Source of the DNA: Salinimonas profundi
GTDB taxonomy: Bacteria; Pseudomonadota; Gammaproteobacteria; Enterobacterales; Alteromonadaceae
Direction: 5' to 3'
Assembly (NCBI RefSeq): GCF_014750655.1
Contig: NZ_JABBXD010000008.1
Span: 123,230-187,229, forward strand
Length of the DNA: 64,000 bases
In this document: piece after piece, positions 55,004-64,000 of the stretch
How positions within the stretch are numbered: position 1 is the first letter of the stretch
Layout of the letters: every line of letters starts with the position of its first letter
Translations under genes and position numbers: made by a program
The notes under the pieces: generated by a model
What the model was told of the DNA's origin: nothing
The model's input: only the letters and a program-made list of their open reading frames with translations
Database searches by the model: none

Positions 55004-57178
55004 ATGGGAAAATTCAAAGCCTCAATGACAGCGGCTGCAGTGGTACTTGGGCTCAGCGCCTGCAGCAACCAGACGGAAACGACCGCGATGGACACTCAAC
55101 CTGCAGTAGAACAAGCTAAATTTGACAACGTATTGTTACAACAGTATCAGGGTCCTTATGGTGGTGTACCTGCTTTTGACAAGATGAAGCTGGAAGATTT
55201 GAAGCCAGCTCTGGAAAAAGGCATGGCCCTGAATATGGCTGAAATAGAAGATATTGCCAACAATCCGAATCCGCCAACATTCGAAAATACCATTGCCGCC
55301 ATGGAGCGCGCCGGCAAACCTTTAGAGCGCGTGTTCACTTATTGGGGCATCTGGGGCTCAAACAATTCCAGCCCTGAGTTTCGTGAAATACAAACAGAAA
55401 TGTCGCCGAAAATCTCTGCCTTTTTCACTCAAATCACGCAAAACGAAAAATTGTTCCAGCGTGTAAAGGAAGTTTATGAGAGTGACGAGCTGGAAAATCT
55501 TTCTGACGAAGAGCAGCGCATTACCTGGTTAACTTACAACAGCTTTGCACGCAATGGCGCTACCCTTGATGGCGAGAAAAAGGCGCGTTATGCAGAAATT
55601 AATCAGGAACTGGCAAAACTGCAGACTAAATTTTCAAACAATATTCTGGCCGATGAAGAAAACTATGTGACCTATATCGGCGATGATGAGCTAAGCGGCC
55701 TGCCTGATTCTTTTGTTAAAGCAGCAGCGGCGGCGGCCGAGGCACGTGGTCGCGACGGCGAATATGCTATCACTAACACCCGCTCGTCCATGGATCCGTT
55801 CCTGACCTATTCAGATAATCGCGAGTTACGGGAAAAAGTCTGGCGTACTTACTACAACCGTGGCGATAACGGTGACGCCAACGACAATAATGAGATCATC
55901 AAACAAGTTCTGAAGCTTCGCGATGAACGTGTCGAGCTTCTGGGTTATGAAGATTATGCGACCTGGCGTCTTGAAGATCGTATGGCGAAAACGCCGGAAC
56001 AAGCGATGGACCTGATGATGAAAGTCTGGCCAGCGGCAATTGCCCGGGTTGAGGAAGAAGTCGCTGATATGCAGGCCATCGCCGATAAAGAAGGCGCAGA
56101 TATTGATATCAAACCCTGGGACTATCGCTATTACGCAGAAAAAGTGCGCAAAGCAAAATATGATCTTGATTCAAACGAGGTAAAACAGTATCTGCAGCTG
56201 GATAAGCTTCGCGAAGCGATGTTCTATGTGGCAGGTCGTCTGTTTAATTTCGAGTTTACGCCGGTTGAAGAAGGCACGGTCCCTGTTTTCAATCCTGACG
56301 TAAAAGTGTGGGAAGTTACCGATAAAACATCCGGTGAACACGTTGGCCTGTGGTATCTTGACCCATTCGCGCGTAAAGGTAAGCGCTCTGGTGCATGGGC
56401 AACCACGTATCGTGATTACACCACCTTTAATGGCAAGCAAACTGCCCTGGCGTCAAACAATTCAAACTTTGTAAAAGGCGCAGAAGGCGAGCCTACACTG
56501 ATTTCATGGGATGATGCAGAAACGTATTTCCATGAGTTTGGTCACGCGCTGCATTTCTTATCGGCAGACGTTGCCTACCCCACATCGCACTCGGGCGTCC
56601 GTGACTATACCGAGTTTCAGTCTCAGTTACTGGAGCGCTGGCTGACCACCGATGAGGTTATTGATAATTATCTGGTGCATTATAAAACCGGCGAACCGAT
56701 TCCAGACGAACTGGTAGAAAAAATCAATCGCGCCTCAACCTTTAATGAAGGTTTTAAAACGACAGAGTATATGGCATCCGCAATCATGGATCTGAAATAC
56801 CACACGACAGATCCTAAAGACATCGACCCGGACAAGTTTGAGAAAGAAGAGCTTGAAAAACTGGGCATGCCTGAAGAGATTGTAATGCGTCACCGTAGTC
56901 CTCACTTCGGCCACATCTTCTCCAGCGAAGGCTATGCAGCAGCTTACTACGGTTACATGTGGGCAGAAGTGCTAACAGCTGACGCAGCAGAAGCCTTCGC
57001 CGAAGCACCAGGTGGTTTTTACGACGAAGAGATGGCCGACAAGCTGGTCAAATATCTTTTCTCTGTCAGAAACGCGATGGATCCGGCAGAGGCGTATCGT
57101 AAATTCCGTGGACGCGATGCACAAGTTGATGCATTGATGCGAGACCGTGGTTTCCCTGTTCCCGAAGAGAATAACTAA
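55004..57178 (+). CDS. dcp: Exported M3-family peptidyl-dipeptidase (Dcp-like lipoprotein)
   Basis: The 724-residue zinc peptidase carries H510-E511 and H514 in FHEFGHALH and a later glutamate as third ligand, with the M3 core pattern around GKRSGAW and RSPHFGHIFSSEGYAA. The N-terminus is a lipoprotein signal with lipobox LSAC (Cys20), so it should be lipid-anchored in the envelope and trim peptides there, unlike the mainly cytoplasmic E. coli Dcp. AGGA lies eight bases before the ATG. A strong terminator follows. Confidence 0.93.
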   Translation: MGKFKASMTAAAVVLGLSACSNQTETTAMDTQPAVEQAKFDNVLLQQYQGPYGGVPAFDKMKLEDLKPALEKGMALNMAEIEDIANNPNPPTFENTIAAMERAGKPLERVFTYWGIWGSNNSSPEFREIQTEMSPKISAFFTQITQNEKLFQRVKEVYESDELENLSDEEQRITWLTYNSFARNGATLDGEKKARYAEINQELAKLQTKFSNNILADEENYVTYIGDDELSGLPDSFVKAAAAAAEARGRDGEYAITNTRSSMDPFLTYSDNRELREKVWRTYYNRGDNGDANDNNEIIKQVLKLRDERVELLGYEDYATWRLEDRMAKTPEQAMDLMMKVWPAAIARVEEEVADMQAIADKEGADIDIKPWDYRYYAEKVRKAKYDLDSNEVKQYLQLDKLREAMFYVAGRLFNFEFTPVEEGTVPVFNPDVKVWEVTDKTSGEHVGLWYLDPFARKGKRSGAWATTYRDYTTFNGKQTALASNNSNFVKGAEGEPTLISWDDAETYFHEFGHALHFLSADVAYPTSHSGVRDYTEFQSQLLERWLTTDEVIDNYLVHYKTGEPIPDELVEKINRASTFNEGFKTTEYMASAIMDLKYHTTDPKDIDPDKFEKEELEKLGMPEEIVMRHRSPHFGHIFSSEGYAAAYYGYMWAEVLTADAAEAFAEAPGGFYDEEMADKLVKYLFSVRNAMDPAEAYRKFRGRDAQVDALMRDRGFPVPEENN

Positions 57179-57192
57179 CGCTGAGGTATCCG

Positions 57193-57222
57193 GCCCGTAG
57201 CATTTGCTACGGGCTTTTTTTT
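57193..57222 (+). terminator. Terminator after the M3 peptidase gene
   Basis: A nine-base stem GCCCGTAGC/GCTACGGGC with an ATTT loop is followed by eight T residues. Confidence 0.95.
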
Positions 57223-57429
57223 AATCTTTCTGACTTTCTGTTTTCGCTAGTTTCTAATCCGCTATACTTCCACCACTGTAGTTTTTGCCCTGACCGGCTC
57301 AACAAATTGTCAGGTTTGCCGATAAACTAACCATCTGCATCAATTCCCGCGCATCAGTGTATCCGCTGTGCTTTATTTTTTTCCGGGATAGGTGCCAATC
57401 GCTTTGTAGTCAAAATTTGTGGTAGTAGT

Positions 57430-59349
57430 ATGAATTTAAGCGCCTTCAGTATTAAACAAAAACTTATCTTTATTCTTGTTGTTGCCGTGCTCGCTGCCAC
57501 CATACTGGTTAGCTCATTAAATCAAATGGTAACCCGTGAGTTGATTCGCGGCTCGGTGGAAGAGTCTGAACTTCCTAATATCGTTAAACGCCTGGCCAAT
57601 CGGGTGGATAAAGAGGTTACCGTGATGTCTGCAGTGGCACACAGTATCGCCACAAATCCTGACATTCTTGCCTGGTCTGCCAGTGGAACCCCCAAACAGG
57701 ACGAGGCAAAGGTGGTCAATTACCTGTCGCGTCTTGCCGCTTACAATAACCTGAGCGTTGCCTCATTCGCAGACCGTCAGACCTACAATTACTGGAACCA
57801 GGAAGGCTTTCTGCGCACATTGAAAAATGACGATCAGGACGGCTGGTTTTTTGCCTATAAAGACAGTGGCCAGGAAACATCACTGAGTTTGTATAACGAC
57901 CCGGTGCGTGGTTATCAGCTTTATGCAAATTATCAGCAAGTCGACGGTCGCGGTATGTCCGGCGTGGCCAAATCAGTGGATGAACTGGTCACAATACTCA
58001 ATCAGGTGAAAATCGCGCAGACGGGCATGGTTTTCATGGTGGATGCCACCGGTAAAGTTATCGCCCACCCGGATGCCAGTAAGCTTGGAAGCAGCACCCT
58101 GGCTGATCTCACCTCTGACACAGCCAGTCAAACAATATTGTCTGAGAACAACTTCGCGCTGGCTGAGTATGATAACAGCACTTCAGAGTATTTATTGGCG
58201 GGAAGTTATATCCCCAGCGCACAGTGGTATGTGATTGCGCAAGTACCTGAAAACGAATTATACGCAGAGCTTAATAATGCGACCCGCGAAACGTTGATTT
58301 GGTCCTTAATTGTTGCTGCCGTTTTTGCGTTGGTGGGAGTATTTTTTGCAGCCTCCATCACCCGGCCGTTGGAGCGTCTGGCCGATGCCTTTCAGACACT
58401 GGGACAAGGTGGCGGTGATTTGACGACCCGGCTTCCGGCTCCTCCACAAAAAGAAATGCATCGTCTGGTGGATGGATTCAATAACTTTATTGGTTCACTG
58501 CACGCTACGATGTCATCAATTGTGAGCGACAGTAGTCAGGTTCGACAAGCAGCCAGCCAGGTAGCGGAAAATACACGCACGACGCGCGCCAACAGTCAGG
58601 ATCAGCACGACCGCACGCTTCAGGTGGCAACGGCGATGACACAAATGGCCAGCTCAGTGCAGGAGATTGCCCGCTCTGCGCAATCTGCGGCATCCAGCGC
58701 GCACGCGTCCACCCAAACTACCCACCAGGGCCATGTATTGACTAAAAGCGCTGTGTCGCAGATAGACGCATTATCTAACCAGATTGCTGAAGTCGCGGCG
58801 ACAATCGCTTCGTTAAACACTCACACGAATACCATTGGTGGTATTTTGGATACCATCAGAGGGATATCAGAACAAACAAATCTGCTTGCGCTTAATGCGG
58901 CTATTGAAGCGGCGCGCGCAGGCGATCACGGCAGAGGCTTCTCGGTGGTTGCCGATGAAGTTCGCACGCTGGCGCAACGCGCCGCTCAGGCCACTGATGA
59001 AATTCAGCAAAAGATAGATAGTTTCCAGAAAGACAGTCAGCAAGCCGTAGGTCAGATGCAAAATAGTCAGGCGCAGACATCAAGCGTGGTTGAAAGCGCA
59101 CGTCAGATTGATGCGTTACTGGAAGCCATTGCCGATAATATTAATCAGATAAACGATATGAACACACACATCGCAACCGCCACCGAGCAGCAGGCCAGTG
59201 TGGTTGAGGATGTCAGTAAGAATATTAACGAAATAAGCGGGCGTAACGAGGACAATGTCGAAAATTCAACACAGCTTGTTACCGCCAGTGAGCAATTGGA
59301 CCGGGCGGCTGAAAACCTGTCCCGTCAGGTTGGACACTTCAGACTTTAA
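57430..59349 (+). CDS. Methyl-accepting chemotaxis protein with dCache sensor
   Basis: The 639-residue receptor has a transmembrane helix at about 12-30, a periplasmic double-Cache domain (about 35-280) with the motifs GWFFAYKDS and [16 protein letters not shown], a second helix (about 290-312), a HAMP domain, and the cytoplasmic signalling hairpin with tip [18 protein letters not shown] and flanking methylation helices. It lacks a C-terminal CheR-binding pentapeptide. The ligand is unknown; dCache receptors commonly sense small organic acids or amino acids. A short GC-rich dyad (CCGGCG/CGCCGG) lies just after the stop. Confidence 0.95.
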   Translation: MNLSAFSIKQKLIFILVVAVLAATILVSSLNQMVTRELIRGSVEESELPNIVKRLANRVDKEVTVMSAVAHSIATNPDILAWSASGTPKQDEAKVVNYLSRLAAYNNLSVASFADRQTYNYWNQEGFLRTLKNDDQDGWFFAYKDSGQETSLSLYNDPVRGYQLYANYQQVDGRGMSGVAKSVDELVTILNQVKIAQTGMVFMVDATGKVIAHPDASKLGSSTLADLTSDTASQTILSENNFALAEYDNSTSEYLLAGSYIPSAQWYVIAQVPENELYAELNNATRETLIWSLIVAAVFALVGVFFAASITRPLERLADAFQTLGQGGGDLTTRLPAPPQKEMHRLVDGFNNFIGSLHATMSSIVSDSSQVRQAASQVAENTRTTRANSQDQHDRTLQVATAMTQMASSVQEIARSAQSAASSAHASTQTTHQGHVLTKSAVSQIDALSNQIAEVAATIASLNTHTNTIGGILDTIRGISEQTNLLALNAAIEAARAGDHGRGFSVVADEVRTLAQRAAQATDEIQQKIDSFQKDSQQAVGQMQNSQAQTSSVVESARQIDALLEAIADNINQINDMNTHIATATEQQASVVEDVSKNINEISGRNEDNVENSTQLVTASEQLDRAAENLSRQVGHFRL

Positions 59350-59383
59350 GCCAACACCTCCGGCGTAGCCTTCTGCGCCGGTA

Positions 59384-60250
59384 TCACTTTATCTTTAAGC
59401 GAATCAGTCTGGCATCCTGCAGTGGTGATTTTTCCTGCGTAAGCCATACCTCGCCATCAGCTCTTGCACACACACCTTCAACCTGACCGAACCGTTCAAG
59501 CGGACTGACAGATACGACCTGATAATCGCTGTCTACTATCGCGATAAAAGGTCGCAAAACGCCTAACAGATTACTGTTATAGCCCACCACGAGAAAACGT
59601 TGGTTCAGCGTATCCCAGTCGGCACCTGTGATGATGCCAGGAAGCCCTTTTATCGTCGCAATTGCAGTCAGTTTCTGAGATTTAGGCGCTGGTGCAATCT
59701 CATACACCCTGGCGTCTCCCGAATCCCAACTTTTAGAAAATAAGACAAGCTTATCATCTTTAGCCGTCAACGCTTCGCCATCATAGTCGTGGTTATACGG
59801 GGTGTTGGCCGACGGTGTATTACCCGCATAAGTAAGACGCAATGTTTTGGTTTTCTTATAGGCGTGTCTGTCGACCTCTCGCACCGATACATAGTTTCGG
59901 TTGCCCCGGTTATTACCAATATCAGCGACATAGAAAAAGTCGGCATTGGCAGTTAATGCCTCAATATCTTTGTTTGGAAAGTCCAGACGGACGTTGCGGT
60001 CAATGCGCCCGGTTTCATTAAGAAAATATAAGATTGTGTCGTTCCCAGAATCGTTGATGGTCACCGCTCCCTCTGGGGTACAAAAAAGCCCAGATGACTC
60101 TTTGATAACATTGGGCAAAACGCGGCTATCTACGATATCTAGTTTCATCAACGGATAGTCTGAAGAGGCAGCGCAGCCGGCTGCGCAACAGGTAACCAGT
60201 ATAAAAGCTAGCATGCGGGTCAAAAGTTTTCTGGTAATAAAACTGAGCAT
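59384..60250 (-). CDS. Predicted exported beta-propeller-like protein, possibly a lipoprotein
   Basis: The 288-residue product has a signal peptide with cysteines at 21, 22 and 26; AAGC at 23-26 is a weak lipobox, so lipid anchoring is possible. The mature part has repeated strand-turn blocks such as SGNDTILYFLNETG, DIGNNRGNRNYVSV and LVLFSKSWDSGDARVYEI, which look like beta-propeller blades, and resembles SdiA-regulated or esterase-like propeller proteins. I do not recognise a specific family. GAGG lies seven bases before the ATG. It converges with the chemoreceptor gene. Confidence 0.65.
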   Translation of the reverse strand: MLSFITRKLLTRMLAFILVTCCAAGCAASSDYPLMKLDIVDSRVLPNVIKESSGLFCTPEGAVTINDSGNDTILYFLNETGRIDRNVRLDFPNKDIEALTANADFFYVADIGNNRGNRNYVSVREVDRHAYKKTKTLRLTYAGNTPSANTPYNHDYDGEALTAKDDKLVLFSKSWDSGDARVYEIAPAPKSQKLTAIATIKGLPGIITGADWDTLNQRFLVVGYNSNLLGVLRPFIAIVDSDYQVVSVSPLERFGQVEGVCARADGEVWLTQEKSPLQDARLIRLKIK

Positions 60251-60460
60251 TCAGGAACCTCGGGGGCGAAAAAGTGTAGCGCTGAAAGATAATGATTCAG
60301 GTGGTATCAAGACGAGAAAGCAACGCGTGTAGATCACAACAGTTTGCGCCGACAACTCATCCGTACTTCCTGAATTTCAGTACAAACAAACAATCTAAAA
60401 AATAATATTGTACTCAGCGCTTTAAACAGAAAGCGCGTAGTCTTTGTAAGGGAATTCAAC

Positions 60461-62260
60461 TTGTCAGAGTCGCTCATCAGTCTTGTCGGTGTTGGTCTGC
60501 TTTCTATTGCGTGCCAGTTTCTGGCCTATAAAATCCGGTTACCAGCCATTCTCCCACTACTTATCGTCGGTATCGTGGTGGGGCCAGTTCTTAATTTGCT
60601 TGATGCAGATAAGCTATTTGGCGATTTACTGTTTCCAGTAGTTTCACTCTCGGTAGCCATCATTTTGTTTGAAGGCGCTTTAACATTGCGATTCAAGGAT
60701 ATCCGCGGTCACAGCAATATGGTCAGGAACCTGTGCAGCGTGGGCGTGGTTGTCACCTGGATTGTATCCACGCTGGCTGCGCACTATGCGCTCTCTATCC
60801 CCTGGCAGCTGGCGTTTCTGTTTGGCGCTATCGTCACTGTTACCGGCCCTACGGTCATCATTCCTATGCTGCGAACAGTCCGCCCCAAGAGCAATGTAGC
60901 AAATATTCTCAGGTGGGAAGGGATTATCATCGACCCAATTGGTGCGCTGTTAGCGGTGCTGGTCTTTGAATATATTGTCGCATCGCAGGCAGAGGCGCTG
61001 AACCACACGCTAATCGCTTTCGGTAAAACCGTCGGTATTGGTATCGCGCTGGGTTTAGTTGGTGGGTACTCTCTGGGTTATTGCCTGCGCAAAAAATGGA
61101 TCCCGCATTACCTGCAAAATACCGCCGTCCTGACACTGGTACTTGGTGCGTTTGCTGCGTCCAATTATGTCGCCCATGAGTCAGGCTTGCTGACCGTAAC
61201 CATAATGGGAATGGTGCTGGCCAACATGAAAAATGTCGAAGTTGAGGATATTCTTGAATTTAAGGAGACACTGAGTGTATTACTTATTTCAGGCTTATTT
61301 ATTCTGCTTGCCACGCGTCTTGAGTTGCAGGCTATAGCCAATGTTGGTGCGGGCATCGTCATTGTACTGCTGGCGGTCATATTTATTGCGCGTCCGCTTT
61401 CTGTGCTCATCTCATCTATAGGCACCGGGCTAAACTGGCGTGAATTGGCACTAATTAGCTGGATTGCCCCCCGAGGCATCGTTGCAGCTGCTGTTTCAGC
61501 GTTGTTTTCAATTAAGCTGCAAGAGATAGGCTATGATGGCGCTGACGTCATCGTCCCGATCGTATTTTTAGTCATTATCACAACCGTGGTCGTTCAGAGT
61601 CTCACCGCTAAACCTGTTGCCGCGTTACTGAAGATGCGCGCGCCACCACCAAACGGCTACCTGATTTTTGGCGGCAGTCAGTTTAACCGTATGCTGGCCA
61701 AGGAGATGATCAATCAGGATATTCCGGTAACACTGGCCGATACTAACTGGGATGCAGTTAAAAAAGCCCGTATGCAGGAAATACCGACTTATTTTGGTAA
61801 CCCTGCATCTGATCACGCTGCTCGCCATATGGACATGGACAGACTTGGCAGAGTGCTGGTGATGTCTCCTTATCAGCAGTTGAACCCGGTTATCGCCTAT
61901 CACTTTGAATACACCATCGGTAAAGACAAGGTGTGGGGATTAACCAATAACGAACAGACGGCGCGCCCCAGTCATCAGGTGGGTAAGCATTATGCTAAGC
62001 GCATGACGCTGTTTGATGAGGGTGTGACTTACGGTTACCTGGCATCGTCTGTCGCCCATGGCGCTACGATAAAAACAACCCGCATCACTGAGGAATTTAC
62101 CTATGCTGATTATCTTGAGCAGTATGGTGGCCGGGTCATCCCATTGATTGCAATTGATGAGGAAGACAAATCTCATGTGATCTTGTTGGGTGAAGACTTA
62201 GAAGTTGCTGCAGGCTGGCGACTGATTAGCCTGATACGTGCTGAGGATGAACCTGTTTGA
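60461..62260 (+). CDS. Monovalent cation:proton antiporter (CPA1/NhaP-like) with TrkA-N domain
   Basis: The 599-residue protein has about twelve transmembrane helices (residues 5-390) with the exchanger motifs FEGALTLRF, VTGPTVIIPML and GIIIDPIGALLAVLVFE, the last holding the ion-binding acid. A cytoplasmic TrkA-N-like domain begins at about 393 (YLIFGGSQFNRMLAKEM) and should bind a nucleotide, followed by a short C-terminal region. It most likely exchanges Na+ or K+ for H+. The start is TTG at 60461, supported by AAGGGA seven bases upstream. Confidence 0.9.
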   Translation: MSESLISLVGVGLLSIACQFLAYKIRLPAILPLLIVGIVVGPVLNLLDADKLFGDLLFPVVSLSVAIILFEGALTLRFKDIRGHSNMVRNLCSVGVVVTWIVSTLAAHYALSIPWQLAFLFGAIVTVTGPTVIIPMLRTVRPKSNVANILRWEGIIIDPIGALLAVLVFEYIVASQAEALNHTLIAFGKTVGIGIALGLVGGYSLGYCLRKKWIPHYLQNTAVLTLVLGAFAASNYVAHESGLLTVTIMGMVLANMKNVEVEDILEFKETLSVLLISGLFILLATRLELQAIANVGAGIVIVLLAVIFIARPLSVLISSIGTGLNWRELALISWIAPRGIVAAAVSALFSIKLQEIGYDGADVIVPIVFLVIITTVVVQSLTAKPVAALLKMRAPPPNGYLIFGGSQFNRMLAKEMINQDIPVTLADTNWDAVKKARMQEIPTYFGNPASDHAARHMDMDRLGRVLVMSPYQQLNPVIAYHFEYTIGKDKVWGLTNNEQTARPSHQVGKHYAKRMTLFDEGVTYGYLASSVAHGATIKTTRITEEFTYADYLEQYGGRVIPLIAIDEEDKSHVILLGEDLEVAAGWRLISLIRAEDEPV

Positions 62261-62267
62261 AGAAAAT

Positions 62268-62291
62268 GCACCCTGTCGGCTGACAGGGTGC
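62268..62291 (+). terminator. Hairpin after the antiporter gene
   Basis: GCACCCTGTC/GACAGGGTGC forms a ten-base perfect stem with a GGCT loop, eight bases after the stop. No T run follows, so it is a stable 3' hairpin and perhaps not an intrinsic terminator. Confidence 0.45.
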
Positions 62292-62528
62292 CACTCCCTG
62301 GAATGTGAATAGACGGCGTCTTTTTTTATTCTTGGTATGTATTGTTATTGTTTTACCTGTTCTATCGCACAGGCTGAATATAGCAACTCACAGGCCAACT
62401 TTTAAAGCACTGTTTTATAAAGCCTTTTAATGTTTCAATCTTATAAACTCACAAATTAAAGAGCATAATGGTGCACTGAAATACTAAATACGCACAAACC
62501 CTGGGCTCACTTTTTGTACAATAATCAG

Positions 62529-63836
62529 TTATTTAAAAGACTCGAGTACGTGCAGTGTTTTATTTAGCGCACCACTGTTTTTCGTAAGGACAGTTTTCGC
62601 GGCATCGCCAGCCTGATGACGCATCGCCGGATTGCTAAGCCATAATAAAAGCTGTTCTGAAATCTGGGCGGCACTATGCTTTATATGCAGTCCGCCACTT
62701 GCCACCATATACTCACAGATTACCGGATTGTTGTAGGTATTAGGCCCCATGATAACCGGGATGCCGAAAGCGGCTGGTTCCAGCGCATTGTGACCGCCTT
62801 TATCAGCCAGCGAGCCACCGACAAAAGCAACATCTGCCACCGCGTACGCTTCATTCAGGCGCCCCATCTCATCAAGCAGAATGACATTCGTGTGCTCGTT
62901 AACAGCGCTAACATGCGAGGTTCGGACATACGTCTCATTACGTGACGAGAGTAAGTCAGAAACACTTTCAAAACGTTCCGGATGCCGGGGAACGATTATT
63001 AACAAAGGTTTTGGTCTTTTGGCAGAATCTTGTAGACGCTGAACGGCATCTAACAGTATTTGCTCTTCTGGTTCGTGGGTACTGCCCGCTACCACAATGT
63101 AGCGTTCAGTATTGCTCAGGCCCATAAAGTCACTATTCTGGCTATTGTCCAAAGAGACTGCCTGGTCAAATTTAATATTGTTCGTCAGTGTCAGCTTTTC
63201 GCTTTGGATGCCCAGAGCCTTATAATTTTCATAATCACGTTGTCCCTGTGCACAAACCATCGACACCTTTCTTAGCATCGGAGCGAAAAGTGCGCTTATT
63301 TTCTGGTAGCGAGCCGCTGAACGATCAGTCATTCGCGCATTGATAACCACCGTTGGAATTTTCTTTTTCCAGCAAGCATGAATCAGATTTGGCCACAGCT
63401 CAACCTCAGTGATACAAACCAAGCAGGGTTTTACCCTGCTCAGCATCCAGCGCATCGAAAACGGAAAATCAAAAGGTAGATAAAAGTGATGGACCTGATC
63501 ACCAAATATTGCGCGTACTCTCGCTGAGCCTGTGGGCGTTGTGGTGGTAATGGTGATAGTCACGCCGGGTTCGGTTTGTAAAAGGGCTTTGATCACACAT
63601 GATGCCGCCACGACTTCACCAACGGAAACGCAATGAAAAAAATACCCGCCAGAATGTGCAGACCTGGCCACACAACCAAACCGTGATAGAAAGTGCCGCG
63701 TGTCGTGACGCTGCTTTCTCACACCGCGTTTGAGCAGCCCTGCGTAAGCAAATGGTGCAGCCAGCATCAGTATAGCGCTATATGCCCACCTGACGAGGCG
63801 CTCGCCGATTGTTTCAGTTGAGTGTTGCAATGCCAC
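62529..63836 (-). CDS. waaA: 3-Deoxy-D-manno-octulosonic acid transferase
   Basis: WaaA (KdtA) adds Kdo to lipid A precursor at the inner face of the cytoplasmic membrane. The 435-residue protein has an N-terminal membrane anchor (about 18-36), the catalytic-site E74 in HCVSVGEVVAA, and the GT-B C-terminal half with PRHPERF, VGGSLADKGGHNALEPAAFG and GPNTYN. The GTG start at 63836 has GGAAAG upstream. Nothing else of the lipopolysaccharide core locus is in the window, though the other genes may lie beyond its end. Confidence 0.95.
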   Translation of the reverse strand: MALQHSTETIGERLVRWAYSAILMLAAPFAYAGLLKRGVRKQRHDTRHFLSRFGCVARSAHSGGYFFHCVSVGEVVAASCVIKALLQTEPGVTITITTTTPTGSARVRAIFGDQVHHFYLPFDFPFSMRWMLSRVKPCLVCITEVELWPNLIHACWKKKIPTVVINARMTDRSAARYQKISALFAPMLRKVSMVCAQGQRDYENYKALGIQSEKLTLTNNIKFDQAVSLDNSQNSDFMGLSNTERYIVVAGSTHEPEEQILLDAVQRLQDSAKRPKPLLIIVPRHPERFESVSDLLSSRNETYVRTSHVSAVNEHTNVILLDEMGRLNEAYAVADVAFVGGSLADKGGHNALEPAAFGIPVIMGPNTYNNPVICEYMVASGGLHIKHSAAQISEQLLLWLSNPAMRHQAGDAAKTVLTKNSGALNKTLHVLESFK

Positions 63837-63933
63837 GTTCTTTCCGTCGAAATCCAGTAAAAATTTACGTTATAACTGCTCCGCCTTGGGGATGGAACAG
63901 CGTCACATACAAAAGTAACAGATACAAAAATGT

Positions 63934-64000
63934 ATGGTCCGCCTCGTTATTGCAATGATTAATTTCGATAACGGGGCTGGTTATGCGCTAATGTATTCGG
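63934..64000 (+). CDS. Possible start of a divergent gene, cut by the window end
   Basis: From an ATG at 63934 the frame stays open to the last base, giving MVRLVIAMINFDNGAGYAL and three more residues. There is no clear ribosome site and too little sequence to name a family. It lies divergent to waaA, where another envelope gene could be expected. Confidence 0.25.
   Translation, partial: MVRLVIAMINFDNGAGYALMYS

Overview
The window looks like a chromosomal segment of a marine gammaproteobacterium of the Alteromonadaceae (Alteromonas or a close relative). The evidence is gene order and protein character: a pilQ-aroK-aroB-damX-dam-rpe-trpS block, argD-astA-astD-DUF1338, pyrB next to hemL, Gcw_chp, DUF2970, DUF2982 and DUF808 proteins, and a short-chain PHA cluster. 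Coding density is high. I saw no rRNA, tRNA, CRISPR, phage or insertion-sequence sequence. The placement rests on recognition, not on a database search.

Layout. 1-10.4 kb: the end of the type IV pilus secretin gene, two shikimate-pathway genes, damX and dam with a membrane diguanylate cyclase between them, three minus-strand envelope or small genes, then rpe and trpS. 10.4-17.2 kb: pabA/trpG, an HDOD protein, and an arginine-succinyltransferase (AST) type operon ending in a DUF1338 dioxygenase-like gene. 17.2-24.3 kb: a stand-alone H-NOX sensor and parC on the minus strand, a large 7TM hybrid histidine kinase on the plus strand, and a DUF2982 gene with a tiny overlapping upstream ORF. 24.4-33.4 kb: pyrB-hemL, a membrane-anchored class III nucleotidyl cyclase, DyP peroxidase, gamma-glutamyltransferase, a family 2 glycosyltransferase and catalase. 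33.5-38 kb: amtB and glnK behind NtrC-like sites, a TonB-shaped orphan protein, a DUF808 membrane protein, and two very small genes behind a candidate sigma-54 promoter. 38-48.4 kb: mrcB and the PHA region (DUF6489-phaC, a DUF4168 gene, phaR-phaP-phaP-phaZ, mltB-like, phaB). 48.6-64 kb: an MBL-rhodanese protein, hrpB, thpR, purU, a YgjV-like gene, an exported M3 peptidase, a chemoreceptor, a predicted lipoprotein, a cation/proton antiporter and waaA.

How the genes fit together. The PHA genes supply acetoacetyl-CoA reduction (PhaB), polymerisation (PhaC), granule coating (two phasins), regulation (PhaR) and mobilisation (PhaZ); the beta-ketothiolase PhaA is not in the window. Three copies of the 15-mer TGCTGC-N3-GCAGCA surround a good sigma-70 promoter in front of the first phasin, which fits PhaR autoregulatory logic. 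Nitrogen is represented by GlnK/AmtB and arginine catabolism. Signalling is rich: a diguanylate cyclase, an HDOD protein, H-NOX, a hybrid kinase, a nucleotidyl cyclase and a chemoreceptor.

Most of the window is ordinary core genome. The points most worth a second look are the PhaR box array, the sigma-54-like promoter with an upstream dyad before two mini-genes near 37.5 kb, the DUF1338 enzyme in the AST operon, the orphan H-NOX, the MBL-rhodanese that keeps only the ETHE1-type iron ligands, and the phasin with a histone-like basic tail.
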